Below are positions 40,785 through 49,917 of a stretch of 64,000 nt of DNA, piece after piece. Origin of the DNA: Pseudomonas brassicacearum subsp. brassicacearum (lineage in GTDB: Bacteria; Pseudomonadota; Gammaproteobacteria; Pseudomonadales; Pseudomonadaceae); the NCBI RefSeq assembly GCF_008801605.1, contig NZ_VZPJ01000002.1, positions 186,001 through 250,000 of the forward strand, read 5' to 3'. The translations under genes were made by a program, and so were the position numbers. Numbering within the stretch: the stretch's first letter is position 1; every line of letters starts with the position of its first letter. The notes below the pieces were generated by a model that saw only the letters and a list, made by a program, of their open reading frames with translations, was not told the DNA's origin and searched no databases.

Positions 40785-41978
40785 ATGACTGTTTTTTTCC
40801 GGCTCTCTTTGGCCCTCGCCGTGTTGCTTTTGGGGGGCTGCGAACAACCCCCGGCTCCGGCTCTCGATCAACAGCTGTATATCTGGCAGCGCCAATGGAC
40901 CAAGGCCCACGAGCCGGCGCTGCGCCAGAGCCGTGGCGATTTCTCCAGCCTGCGGGTGCTGGCGTTGCAGGCTTTTCCCGGGGCGGGCTGGAGCCGTGCG
41001 CGGATCGATCCGGCCCTGCTCAAGGCTGACGGCCGCCCGCTGATCGCCGTGATTCGCCTGGACGGCCAGCTCAAGACCCTGGACCAGGATGAGGTGATCG
41101 CCCAGATCCAGCAGGTGCTGGGCGATTGGCAAGCCCAAGGCCTGATCCCGGTGGGGGTAGAAATCGACCACGATGCCGGCAACGCACGGTTGCCGGCCTA
41201 TGGAAAATTCCTCGGCCAACTTCGGCAAGTCCTGCCGGCCAACGTGCGGCTGAGTATTACCGCGCTACCGGCCTGGCTCGACAGCCCTGCCTTGCCGGGA
41301 TTGTTGGAAACGGCGGACAGCAGCGTGCTGCAGGTCCACGCGGTGAGCGATCCACGGCAGGGATTGTTCGATCCGAAACAGGCCCGGCGCTGGGCACAAC
41401 GCTGGAACGAGGTCACCAAGAAGCCGTTTTATCTGGCCCTGCCGGCCTACGGTGTCGCGCTGCTGACCCAGGAAAATGGCGCTCCTGTGGTGGAAAGCGA
41501 AGTGCCGATCGATCGCGCTGGCGAGCGGCGGGAATTGCTGGCCGATCCGCAACAAGTGGCCGGGCTTGCGGTAGATTTGCGTGCCGATCCGCCGAAACAT
41601 CTCGCTGGGCTGATCTGGTTTCGCCTGCCGCTGGCCGGCGACCGACGGGCGTGGAGCCTGACCACGCTCGGTGCCGTCGCCCGGGGGGACAACCTGGACA
41701 GTCGGCTGGCGTTGCAGTGGGAGGAGCAGGGTGGTTTGTACGATATCCGCCTGGTTAACCAGGGCAATCTCGACAGCCCCTGGCCCCAGCGCCTGACGCT
41801 GGCTGTTGGCGCGTGTGACGGCGTCGATGCCTTGGCCGGTTATACGTTGCAACAAACCCCCGGACTGCTTACCTTCACCCGCATTCAGGAAGGCCGCTTG
41901 GCTGCTGGCAGCCAACGGGCAATCGGCTGGGCGCGCTGTACGAAAATTGACCAAGGAGGTTTCAATGTTTACCCGTAA
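40785..41978 (+). CDS. DUF3142 lipoprotein
   Basis: A 397-residue protein with a lipoprotein signal (LAVLLLGGC, lipidated Cys19). The DUF3142 domain resembles a glycoside-hydrolase-like TIM barrel: GVEIDHDAG has the acidic pair expected at a strand end, with LPAYGVALL and WFRLPLAGD in later strands. The Gly-Gly before Cys and Glu at +2 favour the outer membrane. The 3' end overlaps the next gene by 14 bases. Catalytic function has not been established for the family, so none is claimed here. Confidence 0.82.
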   Translation: MTVFFRLSLALAVLLLGGCEQPPAPALDQQLYIWQRQWTKAHEPALRQSRGDFSSLRVLALQAFPGAGWSRARIDPALLKADGRPLIAVIRLDGQLKTLDQDEVIAQIQQVLGDWQAQGLIPVGVEIDHDAGNARLPAYGKFLGQLRQVLPANVRLSITALPAWLDSPALPGLLETADSSVLQVHAVSDPRQGLFDPKQARRWAQRWNEVTKKPFYLALPAYGVALLTQENGAPVVESEVPIDRAGERRELLADPQQVAGLAVDLRADPPKHLAGLIWFRLPLAGDRRAWSLTTLGAVARGDNLDSRLALQWEEQGGLYDIRLVNQGNLDSPWPQRLTLAVGACDGVDALAGYTLQQTPGLLTFTRIQEGRLAAGSQRAIGWARCTKIDQGGFNVYP

Positions 41979-44115
41979 GTGGCCTCGTCACCTACTGTGT
42001 CTGAGCCTTTGTCTGCCGCTGGGCCCGGCGCTGGCCTGCGGGCCGGATTTCCCGATGCGCCTGCTGGATAACCGCGCCCAGTCGCTGGCCGAATTGCCCG
42101 AAGGCAGCTTTCGCTTCGAGGTCAGCCGCCTCGGCCAGGCGATTGCCGGGCTCAAGCCGGCCACCGAGGCGACGCGCAACCCGGACTACAGCTATGACGC
42201 CCCGTCTTCCTACGTTGAGCAACGCAACCAGGCCGAGCAGATCGGCCTGACCCCACCGCAGCAAGCGGTGGTGGAGCGCCTGCGAGCCCTGACCGATGTC
42301 GACCAGGTGGCAGCCGAAGCGGCCAACCTGCCTGATGAACTGCGCCTGTATGCGATTGGTGCGGCGGCTTTCAACGTCGGTGAGCATCAGCGCGCCGTGG
42401 AAGCGTTCCAGCAGTTGCTGGCGTTACCGGCCGACCAACGTCGGTTGCGCAGCACCTGGGCCGCGTACTCCCTCGGACGGGCCTTGTTCGCCGTGAGCAC
42501 CGAGGCCGGCAGCGGCGACCCTGTGGTTTTGCAGGACCAGGCGCGAGCGGCGTTTCGCCAGGCCCGCGAGTTGAGCATTTCCGGCTTCAGCGATCCGCTG
42601 GAACTGGGCATCGCCAGCCTTGGCGAAGAAGCCCGGGTGGCCTACACCGCTGACGATTGGGACAGTGCCATCGGCCTGTATGCGATCCAGAACCTGCAAG
42701 GCTCCCCGGTGGGCTACAGCTCGTTGCTGCAATTGGCCGGTGATTTGAGCGCCCAACCGGATGAGCGCTTGAGCGAATTGCTCAAGTCCAAGGCGGTGCA
42801 GCGATTGGTCACTGCCTACCTGCTCAGCCGCGTCGGCTGGTGGGACGGTGAAGAACCCTCTGGCGATAAACGGCTGTTCGAACTGTTGCGAGCCAACGCC
42901 CGGGACAACCTGGACGATGCCGATCGTTTGGCGGCGGTGAGTTACCAGCACGGCGATTACGCCAGCGCCCAGGCTTTTGTGCAGAAGGCTTCCGACACCG
43001 GCCTGGCCTGGTGGGTGCGTGCCAAGCTGGCCTTGCGCGACGGCGACAAAGTGGCCGCAGCGGCGGCTTATGCCAAGGCCGCCCAGGCTTTCCCGAACGA
43101 TGAGTCATGGGGCGGCCGGCGGACACCGGATTGGAACTTCGAGTCGGTGCAGCCCAAGTGCCGGGTCGAAGGTGAAAGCGCGATCCTGGCCTTGCAGCGC
43201 GGCGATTACCTGCAAGCCTTCGATCAGCTCTATCGCGGCCAGAGCAACTATTGGTACGACGCTGCCGCAGTCGCCGAGCGTGTGCTGACGGTGGATGAGC
43301 TCAAGCAGTACGTTGACGCCCAAGTCCCGGCGCCACCGGCGTTGAGCCAGGAGGATCGGGACAACTATGTGCCGCTGCCCGTGGCTGCGAGCCTGCGCAA
43401 TCTGCTGGGTCGTCGCTTGCTGAGGGAAGGGCGCTTTGATGAGGCACCGGCTTATTTCGATAACGCAGACTTGCAGAACAAGGCCCGCGCCTATGGGCAA
43501 TTGCGCCAGGACGCGGAGTCCAAATGGTGGCCAACCCGACGGGCCGAGGCGTATTTCAATGCGTCCTGGATGGCGCGCAAATGGGGCATGGAGTTGCTCG
43601 GCTATGAGATGGCGCCGGATTACGCCAGCCTGGGAGGCAACTACAGCCTGGAACCGGTTGAACTGAAGGTTGGGCCGCTGGTGGCCGAAGGCGAAGTGCA
43701 ACGCCAGCAGGCCAGCGCGGCGCAGCCGGACATGCGTTATCACTATCGGTTTGTTGCCACGGCGTTGGCGAGTCAGGCGGCGGATCATTTGCCGCATACC
43801 AGCCAGGCGTTTGCGGCGGTGTTGTGTAACGCGGTGGGGTACAACTCCAGCCTTGAAGAGCAGAGCGCGTTGTATCAACGGTACGTGAAGGAAGGCCCGT
43901 ATGTGGATTGGGCATGGAGCTTTGGTTACCAGTGCCCTTATCCAGAGTTCAACAAGGCCGATAAACGCTACGTCACCCAGGCCCTGGACCCGATTCGTTC
44001 GATGTTGCGACCTTACAAGGGGTGGCTGCAAATGGGCGGTGTGGTGCTGGTAGTGGCGGTGGCGTTGGGGCTGATCAGCCGCCGCCGGCGCAAGGCGCGG
44101 ATGTCGGCCTCCTAA
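41965..44115 (+). CDS. Large TPR-like periplasmic protein with C-terminal membrane anchor
   Basis: A 716-residue protein of unknown function. A secretion signal (LLCLSLCLPLGPALA before CGPDF) begins it. Ala-rich helical repeats resembling tetratricopeptide units occupy most of the chain, for example YAIGAAAFNVGEHQRAVEAF and VRAKLALRDGDKVAAAAAYA. A single membrane helix near the end (GVVLVVAVALGLISRRRRKA) with a basic tail would leave the bulk in the periplasm. The ATG has a perfect AAGGAGG site that lies inside the DUF3142 gene, so the pair is translationally linked. It probably works with that lipoprotein in the envelope. Confidence 0.8.
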   Translation: MFTRKWPRHLLCLSLCLPLGPALACGPDFPMRLLDNRAQSLAELPEGSFRFEVSRLGQAIAGLKPATEATRNPDYSYDAPSSYVEQRNQAEQIGLTPPQQAVVERLRALTDVDQVAAEAANLPDELRLYAIGAAAFNVGEHQRAVEAFQQLLALPADQRRLRSTWAAYSLGRALFAVSTEAGSGDPVVLQDQARAAFRQARELSISGFSDPLELGIASLGEEARVAYTADDWDSAIGLYAIQNLQGSPVGYSSLLQLAGDLSAQPDERLSELLKSKAVQRLVTAYLLSRVGWWDGEEPSGDKRLFELLRANARDNLDDADRLAAVSYQHGDYASAQAFVQKASDTGLAWWVRAKLALRDGDKVAAAAAYAKAAQAFPNDESWGGRRTPDWNFESVQPKCRVEGESAILALQRGDYLQAFDQLYRGQSNYWYDAAAVAERVLTVDELKQYVDAQVPAPPALSQEDRDNYVPLPVAASLRNLLGRRLLREGRFDEAPAYFDNADLQNKARAYGQLRQDAESKWWPTRRAEAYFNASWMARKWGMELLGYEMAPDYASLGGNYSLEPVELKVGPLVAEGEVQRQQASAAQPDMRYHYRFVATALASQAADHLPHTSQAFAAVLCNAVGYNSSLEEQSALYQRYVKEGPYVDWAWSFGYQCPYPEFNKADKRYVTQALDPIRSMLRPYKGWLQMGGVVLVVAVALGLISRRRRKARMSAS

Positions 44116-44129
44116 GCTGAATAACCCAT

Positions 44130-44218
44130 TGTGGGAGCGAGCTTGCTCGCGATGACGGCATAGCAGACGCTACAAAGGCGTATGTGATTGCCCCATCGCG
44201 AGCAAGCTCGCTCCCACA
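44130..44218. repeat. REPIN (canonical arms)
   Basis: TGTGGGAGCGAGCTTGCTCG (then CGAT) faces ATCGCGAGCAAGCTCGCTCC (then CACA). This is the same arm type as at 7268-7358. It lies between the convergent TPR-like gene and the dihydrolipoyl dehydrogenase gene. Confidence 0.92.
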
Positions 44219-44247
44219 GGGGGGGGTATCGCCAATGGGGCGTGCCC

Positions 44248-45648
44248 CTACATCTGCGTCGCCATCCCCTCCACATTCATGGCCGCCTGGCGCAACGCCT
44301 CCGAGCGGGTAGGGTGTGGGTGGCAGGTCAGGGCGATGTCCTCGGCTGAGGCGCTGAACTCCATGGCCACGCAGTATTCACTGATCATCTCACTGACGCT
44401 CGGGCCGACCAGGTGCACGCCAAGGATCTCATCGGTGCGTTCATCGGCCAGGACCTTGGCGAACCCTTCGGTCTCATGGTTGATCTTGGCCCGGCTGTTG
44501 GCGGTGAAGGGGAACTTGCCGACCTTGTAGGCACGGCCTTCGGCCTTGAGCTGTTCCTCGGTCTTGCCGACGCTGGCCAGTTCCGGACGGGTGTAGATGA
44601 CGCTGGGAATCAGCGCATAGTTGACCTCGGCGGCCTTGCCGGCGATCTGTTCGATGCAGACCATGGCTTCGTCCTCGGCCTTGTGGGCCAGCATCGGTCC
44701 GGACGTCACATCACCGATGACCCAGACGCCGGGCGCTTCGGTCCGGTGATGCTGGTTGGCGAGCATGCCGCGCTTATCAGGGCTCAGTCCGACGTTCTCC
44801 AGCCCCAGTCCTTGCGTGTAAGGCCGACGACCGATGGCGACCAGCACGTAATCGGCGTCCAGGGTCTGTGCTTCGCCGCCCGCCGCCGGTTCGATCTGCA
44901 GTTGCACGCCGCTGGCCGAGGGAATGGCTCCGGTGACCTTCGAACTCAACTTGAACTGGATGCCCTGTTTGCCCAAGGCTCGTTGCAGGGTCTTGCCGGC
45001 CTCGCCATCTACCCCCGGGCAGATGCGATCGAGGTATTCGACCACGGTCACCTGGGCACCCAGGCGCCGCCAGACTGAACCCAGTTCGAGGCCGATGACG
45101 CCGGCGCCGATCACCACCAGATGTCGGGGCACCTCACTCAGGGACAAGGCGCCGGTGGAGTCGAGGATACGCTGGTTATCGATGGTCACGCCTGGCAGGG
45201 GCGTGGGTTCCGAGCCGGTGGCGATGACGATGTCCTTGGCGCTGAGTTCGGTCTTGGTGCCATCGTCGCCTGTAACGGTCACCTTGCCCGGCCCGTCGAT
45301 GTGGCCCCAGCCTTTGATCCAGTCGACCTTGTTCTTGCGAAACAGAAACTCGATGCCCTTGGTCAGGCCGGCCACGCTTTCGTCCTTCTGCTTCATCATC
45401 TGCGCAAGGTTGAGGGTGGGGCTGACTTCAATGCCCAGGTTGGCGAATTCCGTTCCCGTGGCGGCTTCGTACAGTTCAGAGGCATGCAGCAAGGCCTTGG
45501 AGGGCATGCAGCCGACGTTCAGGCAGGTGCCGCCCAGGGTGGCTCGGCCTTCGACACAGGCGGCTTTCAAGCCCAATTGCCCGGCCCGAATCGCCGCGTT
45601 ATACCCGCCGGGTCCGCCGCCCAGAATGATCACGTCGTAGTTGCTCAT
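44248..45648 (-). CDS. lpd: Dihydrolipoyl dehydrogenase
   Basis: A 466-residue flavoprotein (E3) that reoxidises dihydrolipoyl groups with NAD+. The FAD motif GGGPGG is at residues 10-15, the redox disulfide is Cys42/Cys47 (GGTCLNVGC), and the NAD domain has VVIGAGVIGLELG. The C-terminal catalytic HPHPTRSEA provides His and Glu. It is not beside pyruvate, oxoglutarate or branched-chain dehydrogenase genes, so it is one of the stand-alone Pseudomonas paralogues (Lpd3-like). It is divergent from the SPFH cluster. Confidence 0.93.
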   Translation of the reverse strand: MSNYDVIILGGGPGGYNAAIRAGQLGLKAACVEGRATLGGTCLNVGCMPSKALLHASELYEAATGTEFANLGIEVSPTLNLAQMMKQKDESVAGLTKGIEFLFRKNKVDWIKGWGHIDGPGKVTVTGDDGTKTELSAKDIVIATGSEPTPLPGVTIDNQRILDSTGALSLSEVPRHLVVIGAGVIGLELGSVWRRLGAQVTVVEYLDRICPGVDGEAGKTLQRALGKQGIQFKLSSKVTGAIPSASGVQLQIEPAAGGEAQTLDADYVLVAIGRRPYTQGLGLENVGLSPDKRGMLANQHHRTEAPGVWVIGDVTSGPMLAHKAEDEAMVCIEQIAGKAAEVNYALIPSVIYTRPELASVGKTEEQLKAEGRAYKVGKFPFTANSRAKINHETEGFAKVLADERTDEILGVHLVGPSVSEMISEYCVAMEFSASAEDIALTCHPHPTRSEALRQAAMNVEGMATQM

Positions 45649-45785
45649 CGTTGTTCTCCCGCTTGGCCTGATGAAAAATTATGGTCGTAATATGAGCGTT
45701 TCCAGAGATTTCGGTCAAGGCTTAAGTCAAGAGGTCGGCGCAGGCCTTGTCATGAAGAATTCAAAACGGAAATTTCACAGGAATC

Positions 45786-45809
45786 GTTATAAGGTAACGG
45801 CATATAACG
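45786..45809. promoter_or_regulatory. Weak palindromic element upstream of the SPFH-ATPase operon
   Basis: GTTATAAGGTAACGGCATATAACG contains GTTATA/TATAAC arms and an internal GTTATAAGGTAAC that differs from the Zur-type core GTTATAnTATAAC at two inner positions. It is about 60-80 bases upstream of the first SPFH gene. Treated as a candidate only; by-chance occurrence is quite possible. Confidence 0.25.
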
Positions 45810-45869
45810 GAGCGTCGGTGGCGTTTGTCCACGGGCCCGGATTTTGATCGCCACGAGTGCTGGGGTGGT

Positions 45870-47831
45870 ATGCAAGTCGATCTTGATGTCGAGGGGGCAC
45901 AGGTGGCCGAATGGCCACGTTTTCAGCGCGCGTCGTTTCAAGGGCGCCGTTTGAAGCAGATTGCTTTCGCCCTGGGAAGCGTGGCGGGCGTGGGCCTGGT
46001 ACTGGCGTTTTTTATCGGGGTATTTTCGCCGCAATCGCTTTGGCCGGCGCTGCTGGTCAGCCAAGGTGCGGGACTGCTGGTGCTGGTGGCAGGTTTGCAA
46101 TCGGCCTGGTGGGTCACGCAATGGCGTAGCAAGGCGCTGCTGCCAGCTGTGGATAACCTGCCGGCGGAAAACGAGCCTGTTGATAACCTGGGTTGGTATG
46201 AGCGGCTGCTGGAGCGAATTGGCGCTCGCGGGATCGGCCTGCTGAAACAGATCGGTGCGCCTGCGTTGTGGCTGGCCGGTTGGTCCGTGCTGGTATTGCT
46301 GGGCCTGGAGCAAGCCTGGAACTTGCAACTGCCGGCTGCCGCCCTCGGTGTCTCGGCCAGTGTGGGGGCGGTGTTGTCGTTGTTGTTGGCGTTCGGGCTA
46401 TTGGTGTTCGAGCGGCAGTTGGCCCAGCAATCTCCCGTGGAATGGCCGGAAGCGCCGACGCTGGCGCAGCTGACGCGGGTGGCGATCATCGTGCTGGTGC
46501 TTGGCGCTTTGTGCTTGTTGTTCGCCGCAGAAACGTCCATCTGGCCGTTTCGCCTGGCGGTGCTGATGGGGCTGTTGCCGGGCGTGGTGGCGGCGGAGTT
46601 TTTGCTGCGCGCCGTGTTGTCGTTGTTCATCCCGCGCCGGAACGCTCTGGAACCGCCGCTGCTGGGCCGGAGTGTCATCGCCGATCTGCTGCGCTGGCCG
46701 CCGCAACCGTTGCTGGCCTTGCAGCACGAACTGCACAACCGTTTTGGCATCGACTTGCGGCAGATCTGGGCCTTCAGCTACATGCGCCGGGCTTTTTTAC
46801 CGGTGTTGGCGCTGGTGTCGCTGGTGGGCTGGTTGTTGACGGGCGTGCACGAAGTGCCGCTGCAGGGACGTGGCATCTATGAGCGTTTTGGCAAACCGGT
46901 GGAGGTGTTCGGCCCGGGCTTGCATGTCGCGTTGCCTTGGCCGTGGGGCAGGGTGCTCAACGTCGAGAATGGCGTTGTGCATGAATTGGCGGCCAGCGTC
47001 GCGGAGAGTCGGGCAGTGGTCGAGGCTGAACCGGCGGAGGGACCGGCGCCGGCAATCGCCAATCGGTTGTGGGACGCCAGCCATGTGAACGACAAGTCCC
47101 AGGTCATTGCCAGTCGTCGTGCCGACCAGCAGAGCTTCCAGATCGTCAACATGGACGTGCGCTTTGTCTATCGCATCGGCCTGACGGACGCCGCGGCATT
47201 GGCGGCGACCTACAACAGCGCCGATGTGCCGACGCTGATCCGCAGCACCGCCAGCCGCATCCTGGTGCATGAATTTGCATCGCGCACGCTGGACGGTTTG
47301 CTGGGTGCGGACCGTGTCAGCCTCGCCGACGAAATCGGTCGCGCCGTCCAGGCTGATTTGCAATCGCTCGATAGCGGTGTGGAAATCCTGGCGACGGTGG
47401 TGGAGGCGATTCATCCGCCGGCCGGTGCGGCCAATGCCTACCACGGCGTACAGGCGGCGCAGATCGGCGCGCAGGCATTGATCGCCCGAGAGCGCGGCGC
47501 GGCGGCGGAACAGACCAACCAGGCACAATTGCAAGCCAGCGTCGCCCATGACCAAGCCACGGCCACCGCCCGGGAAATCAACGCGACTGCCCAGGCCGCC
47601 GACCTGCGCTTCAATGCCGACCGCAAAGCCTACGCCACGGCGGGGCACGCTTTTGTACTGGAGCATTACCTGAGCCAACTCAGCCAGGGCCTGGCCAATG
47701 CCCGGTTGCTGATTCTCGACCATCGCCTGGGCGGCAGCGGCAACGCGCCGACCATCGACTTGCGTACCTTCACGCTGCCGGCAGACCCCGCGTCGCCGCG
47801 TAACCCTGTCCCGCCAGGAGCTGCCCATTGA
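45870..47831 (+). CDS. Polytopic SPFH-domain membrane protein (HflK/stomatin-like)
   Basis: A protein of about 653 residues. The first 320 residues hold about seven hydrophobic helices, such as FALGSVAGVGLVLAFFIGVF and FLPVLALVSLVGWLL. An SPFH/PHB domain then begins GRGIYERFGKPVEVFGPGLH, like HflK, followed by an Ala/Gln-rich helical region and a short tail. Large polytopic N-termini are unusual for this superfamily, which normally has one hairpin or one helix. The ATG at 45870 with GGGGTGG is preferred over a GTG 45 bases upstream. It is coupled to the next gene by a 4-base overlap. SPFH proteins form large membrane rings that control proteases or partners. Confidence 0.8.
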   Translation: MQVDLDVEGAQVAEWPRFQRASFQGRRLKQIAFALGSVAGVGLVLAFFIGVFSPQSLWPALLVSQGAGLLVLVAGLQSAWWVTQWRSKALLPAVDNLPAENEPVDNLGWYERLLERIGARGIGLLKQIGAPALWLAGWSVLVLLGLEQAWNLQLPAAALGVSASVGAVLSLLLAFGLLVFERQLAQQSPVEWPEAPTLAQLTRVAIIVLVLGALCLLFAAETSIWPFRLAVLMGLLPGVVAAEFLLRAVLSLFIPRRNALEPPLLGRSVIADLLRWPPQPLLALQHELHNRFGIDLRQIWAFSYMRRAFLPVLALVSLVGWLLTGVHEVPLQGRGIYERFGKPVEVFGPGLHVALPWPWGRVLNVENGVVHELAASVAESRAVVEAEPAEGPAPAIANRLWDASHVNDKSQVIASRRADQQSFQIVNMDVRFVYRIGLTDAAALAATYNSADVPTLIRSTASRILVHEFASRTLDGLLGADRVSLADEIGRAVQADLQSLDSGVEILATVVEAIHPPAGAANAYHGVQAAQIGAQALIARERGAAAEQTNQAQLQASVAHDQATATAREINATAQAADLRFNADRKAYATAGHAFVLEHYLSQLSQGLANARLLILDHRLGGSGNAPTIDLRTFTLPADPASPRNPVPPGAAH

Positions 47832-48868
47832 GCCAGTCCTCTTCACACGATCACCACGACCACGCTGGTCACGATCACGGCCATGCCGGTCATCACCATG
47901 GCCATCATCACCACCATCATGGCGATCCGCAACAGGCCGGTCCGTTCCCGTGGCGGCGGATGGGTTGGGCGGCGTTGCTGGTGGCGTTTGCCGTTGCGGC
48001 CGCAAGCCTGGTGCAAGTGCGCTCGGGGGAGGCCACGGTCATCACTCGTTTCGGTAATCCGGCGCGGGTACTGCTGCAACCTGGCTTGAGTTGGCGCTGG
48101 CCGGCGCCGTTCGAGGCGGCGATTCCGGTGGACCTGCGGTTACGCACCACCTCCAGCGGTTTGCAGGATGTCGGCACCCGTGATGGGCTGCGGATCATCG
48201 TCCAGGCCTACGTGGCGTGGCAGGTGCAAGGTGATCCGGAAAACGTGCAGCGTTTCATGCGCGCGGTGCAGAACCAACCGGACGAAGCCGCACGGCAGAT
48301 CCGCACCTTCGTCGGCTCGGCGCTGGAAACCACCGCCGCCAGTTTTGACCTGGCGAATCTGGTCAATACCGATGCCAGCCAGGTGCGCATCGCCGATTTC
48401 GAAGCTCAGCTGCGTCAGCAGATCGATCAACAGTTGCTCACCACTTACGGCGTGCGCGTGTTGCAAGTCGGTGTCGAACGCCTGACCTTGCCCTCGGTGA
48501 CACTGACGGCGACGGTGGATCGCATGCGCGCCGAGCGTGAAACCATCGCCACCGAACGCACCGCCGTCGGCAAGCGCGAAGCGGCGCAGATTCGCTCCGC
48601 CGCGGAACGTGATGCACGAGTCATGCAAGCCGATGCCACAGTGAAGGCCGCAGATATCGAAGCGCAGTCGCGGGTAGAAGCGGCTGAGATCTATGGTCGG
48701 GCATACGCCGGCTCCCCGCAGCTCTACAACCTGCTCCGTTCGTTGGACACCTTGGGCACCATTGTCAGCCCAGGCACGAAGCTGATTTTGCGCACCGATG
48801 CGGCGCCATTTCGTGTTCTGGTGGACGGTCCTGTTTCCGTGGAAGGCAAAGGTGGAACACAACCATGA
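47828..48868 (+). CDS. SPFH-domain protein with histidine-rich N-terminus (HflK-like)
   Basis: A 346-residue protein. Sixteen histidines lie within residues 7-31, mixed with Asp and Gly. One membrane helix follows (about 45-62, WAALLVAFAVAAASLVQ), then an SPFH domain (ITRFGNPARVLLQPGLSWRW) and an Ala-rich helical region with AERDARVMQADATVKAADIE typical of HflK/HflC. The His-rich segment would lie on the cytoplasmic side and could bind Zn, Ni, Cu or Co. A TTG start is used, with AGGAG a few bases ahead and a 4-base overlap with the preceding stop. It overlaps the next gene by 4 bases too. Protein role inferred from domains and the adjacent metal ATPase. Confidence 0.8.
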   Translation: MSQSSSHDHHDHAGHDHGHAGHHHGHHHHHHGDPQQAGPFPWRRMGWAALLVAFAVAAASLVQVRSGEATVITRFGNPARVLLQPGLSWRWPAPFEAAIPVDLRLRTTSSGLQDVGTRDGLRIIVQAYVAWQVQGDPENVQRFMRAVQNQPDEAARQIRTFVGSALETTAASFDLANLVNTDASQVRIADFEAQLRQQIDQQLLTTYGVRVLQVGVERLTLPSVTLTATVDRMRAERETIATERTAVGKREAAQIRSAAERDARVMQADATVKAADIEAQSRVEAAEIYGRAYAGSPQLYNLLRSLDTLGTIVSPGTKLILRTDAAPFRVLVDGPVSVEGKGGTQP

Positions 48869-49917
48869 GTTTGGTTCCACGTGGAACAAACGAGTTATCC
48901 AGCCCGTGGATCCAGGCCGGACGCCTGGCATTTCTTGCGCTTTACGCGGTCACGGTGCTGGCGGCGTTGGCCTGGGTCTTTTCCAACGTGCGGCAGATCG
49001 ATCCGCAGAATCGTGCGGTGGTGCTGCACTTTGGTGCCTTGGATCGCATCCAGAATGCCGGCCTCTTGTTGGCGTGGCCTCGTCCTGTGGAACAAGTGGT
49101 CTTGCTGCCCGCTGCGGATCGGGTGCTTGAGCGGCGGGTGGAAAATCTGCTGCGTTCGGATGAGGCCCTGCAAGCCGATCGTGTCGCCAGTTTTGCCACG
49201 CCAGTCAGCGATGCGCTGGCCGGTTCTGGTTATTTATTGACCGGTGATGCCGGCGTGGTGCAACTGGATGTGCGGGTGTTCTACAAAGTCACCGACCCTT
49301 ATTCCTTCGTCTTGCAAGGTGAACATGTCCTGCCGGCACTGGACCGGTTGGCGACCCGCAGTTCCGTGGCCCTGACTGCAGCCCGGGATCTGGACACCAT
49401 TCTGGTGGCTCGCCCCGAACTGATGGGTAGCGACAACCAGGCGGCCGAGCGCCGCGAACGCTTGCGTGGCGATCTGGTGCAGGGGCTTAACCGACGCCTG
49501 GCTGACCTGGCGGCGACAGGGGAGGGGTTGGGTATCGAAGTGGTGCGGGTCGATGTGCAATCGAGTCTGCCGGGGCCGGCGGTGAGTGCCTTCAACGCGG
49601 TGCTGACGGCCAGTCAGCAGGCCGATAAAGCCGTGGCCAACGCGCGCACCGAAGCCGAAAAGCTCACCCAGGCCGCCCGCCAAGACGCCGACCGTGCCGT
49701 GCAGGTCGCCCATGCCCAGGCCAGCGAACGGCTCGCCAAGGCTTCGGCTGACACGGCGACGGTGCTGGGCCTGGCGAAGACCCAAGTTAGCGATCCGCAA
49801 ATGCTGCTGCGCCTGTATCGCGAACGCATGCCTACCATCCTTCGCCAGGCCGGTTCAGTGACCACGGTCGATCCGAAAGACGATTCCCGCCTGATTATCC
49901 AGGGAGCCGGACAATGA
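48865..49917 (+). CDS. SPFH-domain protein (HflC/HflK-like)
   Basis: A 350-residue SPFH protein with one N-terminal membrane helix (about 21-40, AFLALYAVTVLAALAWVF). The SPFH domain includes RAVVLHFGALDRIQNAGLLL and VVQLDVRVFYKVTDPYSF. A long Ala/Lys/Glu helical region (AEKLTQAARQDADRAVQVAH) is followed by a C-terminal TVDPKDDSRLIIQGAG like HflK proteins. It probably pairs with the His-rich SPFH protein, as HflC pairs with HflK. Codons 4-8 carry a parS-like site. It overlaps both neighbours by 4 bases. Confidence 0.8.
   Translation: MSLVPRGTNELSSPWIQAGRLAFLALYAVTVLAALAWVFSNVRQIDPQNRAVVLHFGALDRIQNAGLLLAWPRPVEQVVLLPAADRVLERRVENLLRSDEALQADRVASFATPVSDALAGSGYLLTGDAGVVQLDVRVFYKVTDPYSFVLQGEHVLPALDRLATRSSVALTAARDLDTILVARPELMGSDNQAAERRERLRGDLVQGLNRRLADLAATGEGLGIEVVRVDVQSSLPGPAVSAFNAVLTASQQADKAVANARTEAEKLTQAARQDADRAVQVAHAQASERLAKASADTATVLGLAKTQVSDPQMLLRLYRERMPTILRQAGSVTTVDPKDDSRLIIQGAGQ
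48874..48887. other. parS-like ParB binding site 1
   Basis: GTTCCACGTGGAAC is a perfect 14-bp palindrome identical to the core of the Pseudomonas chromosomal parS consensus (TGTTCCACGTGGAACA). Flanks here are G and A, so one outer position differs. It lies within the first codons of the third SPFH gene. Confidence 0.88.
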
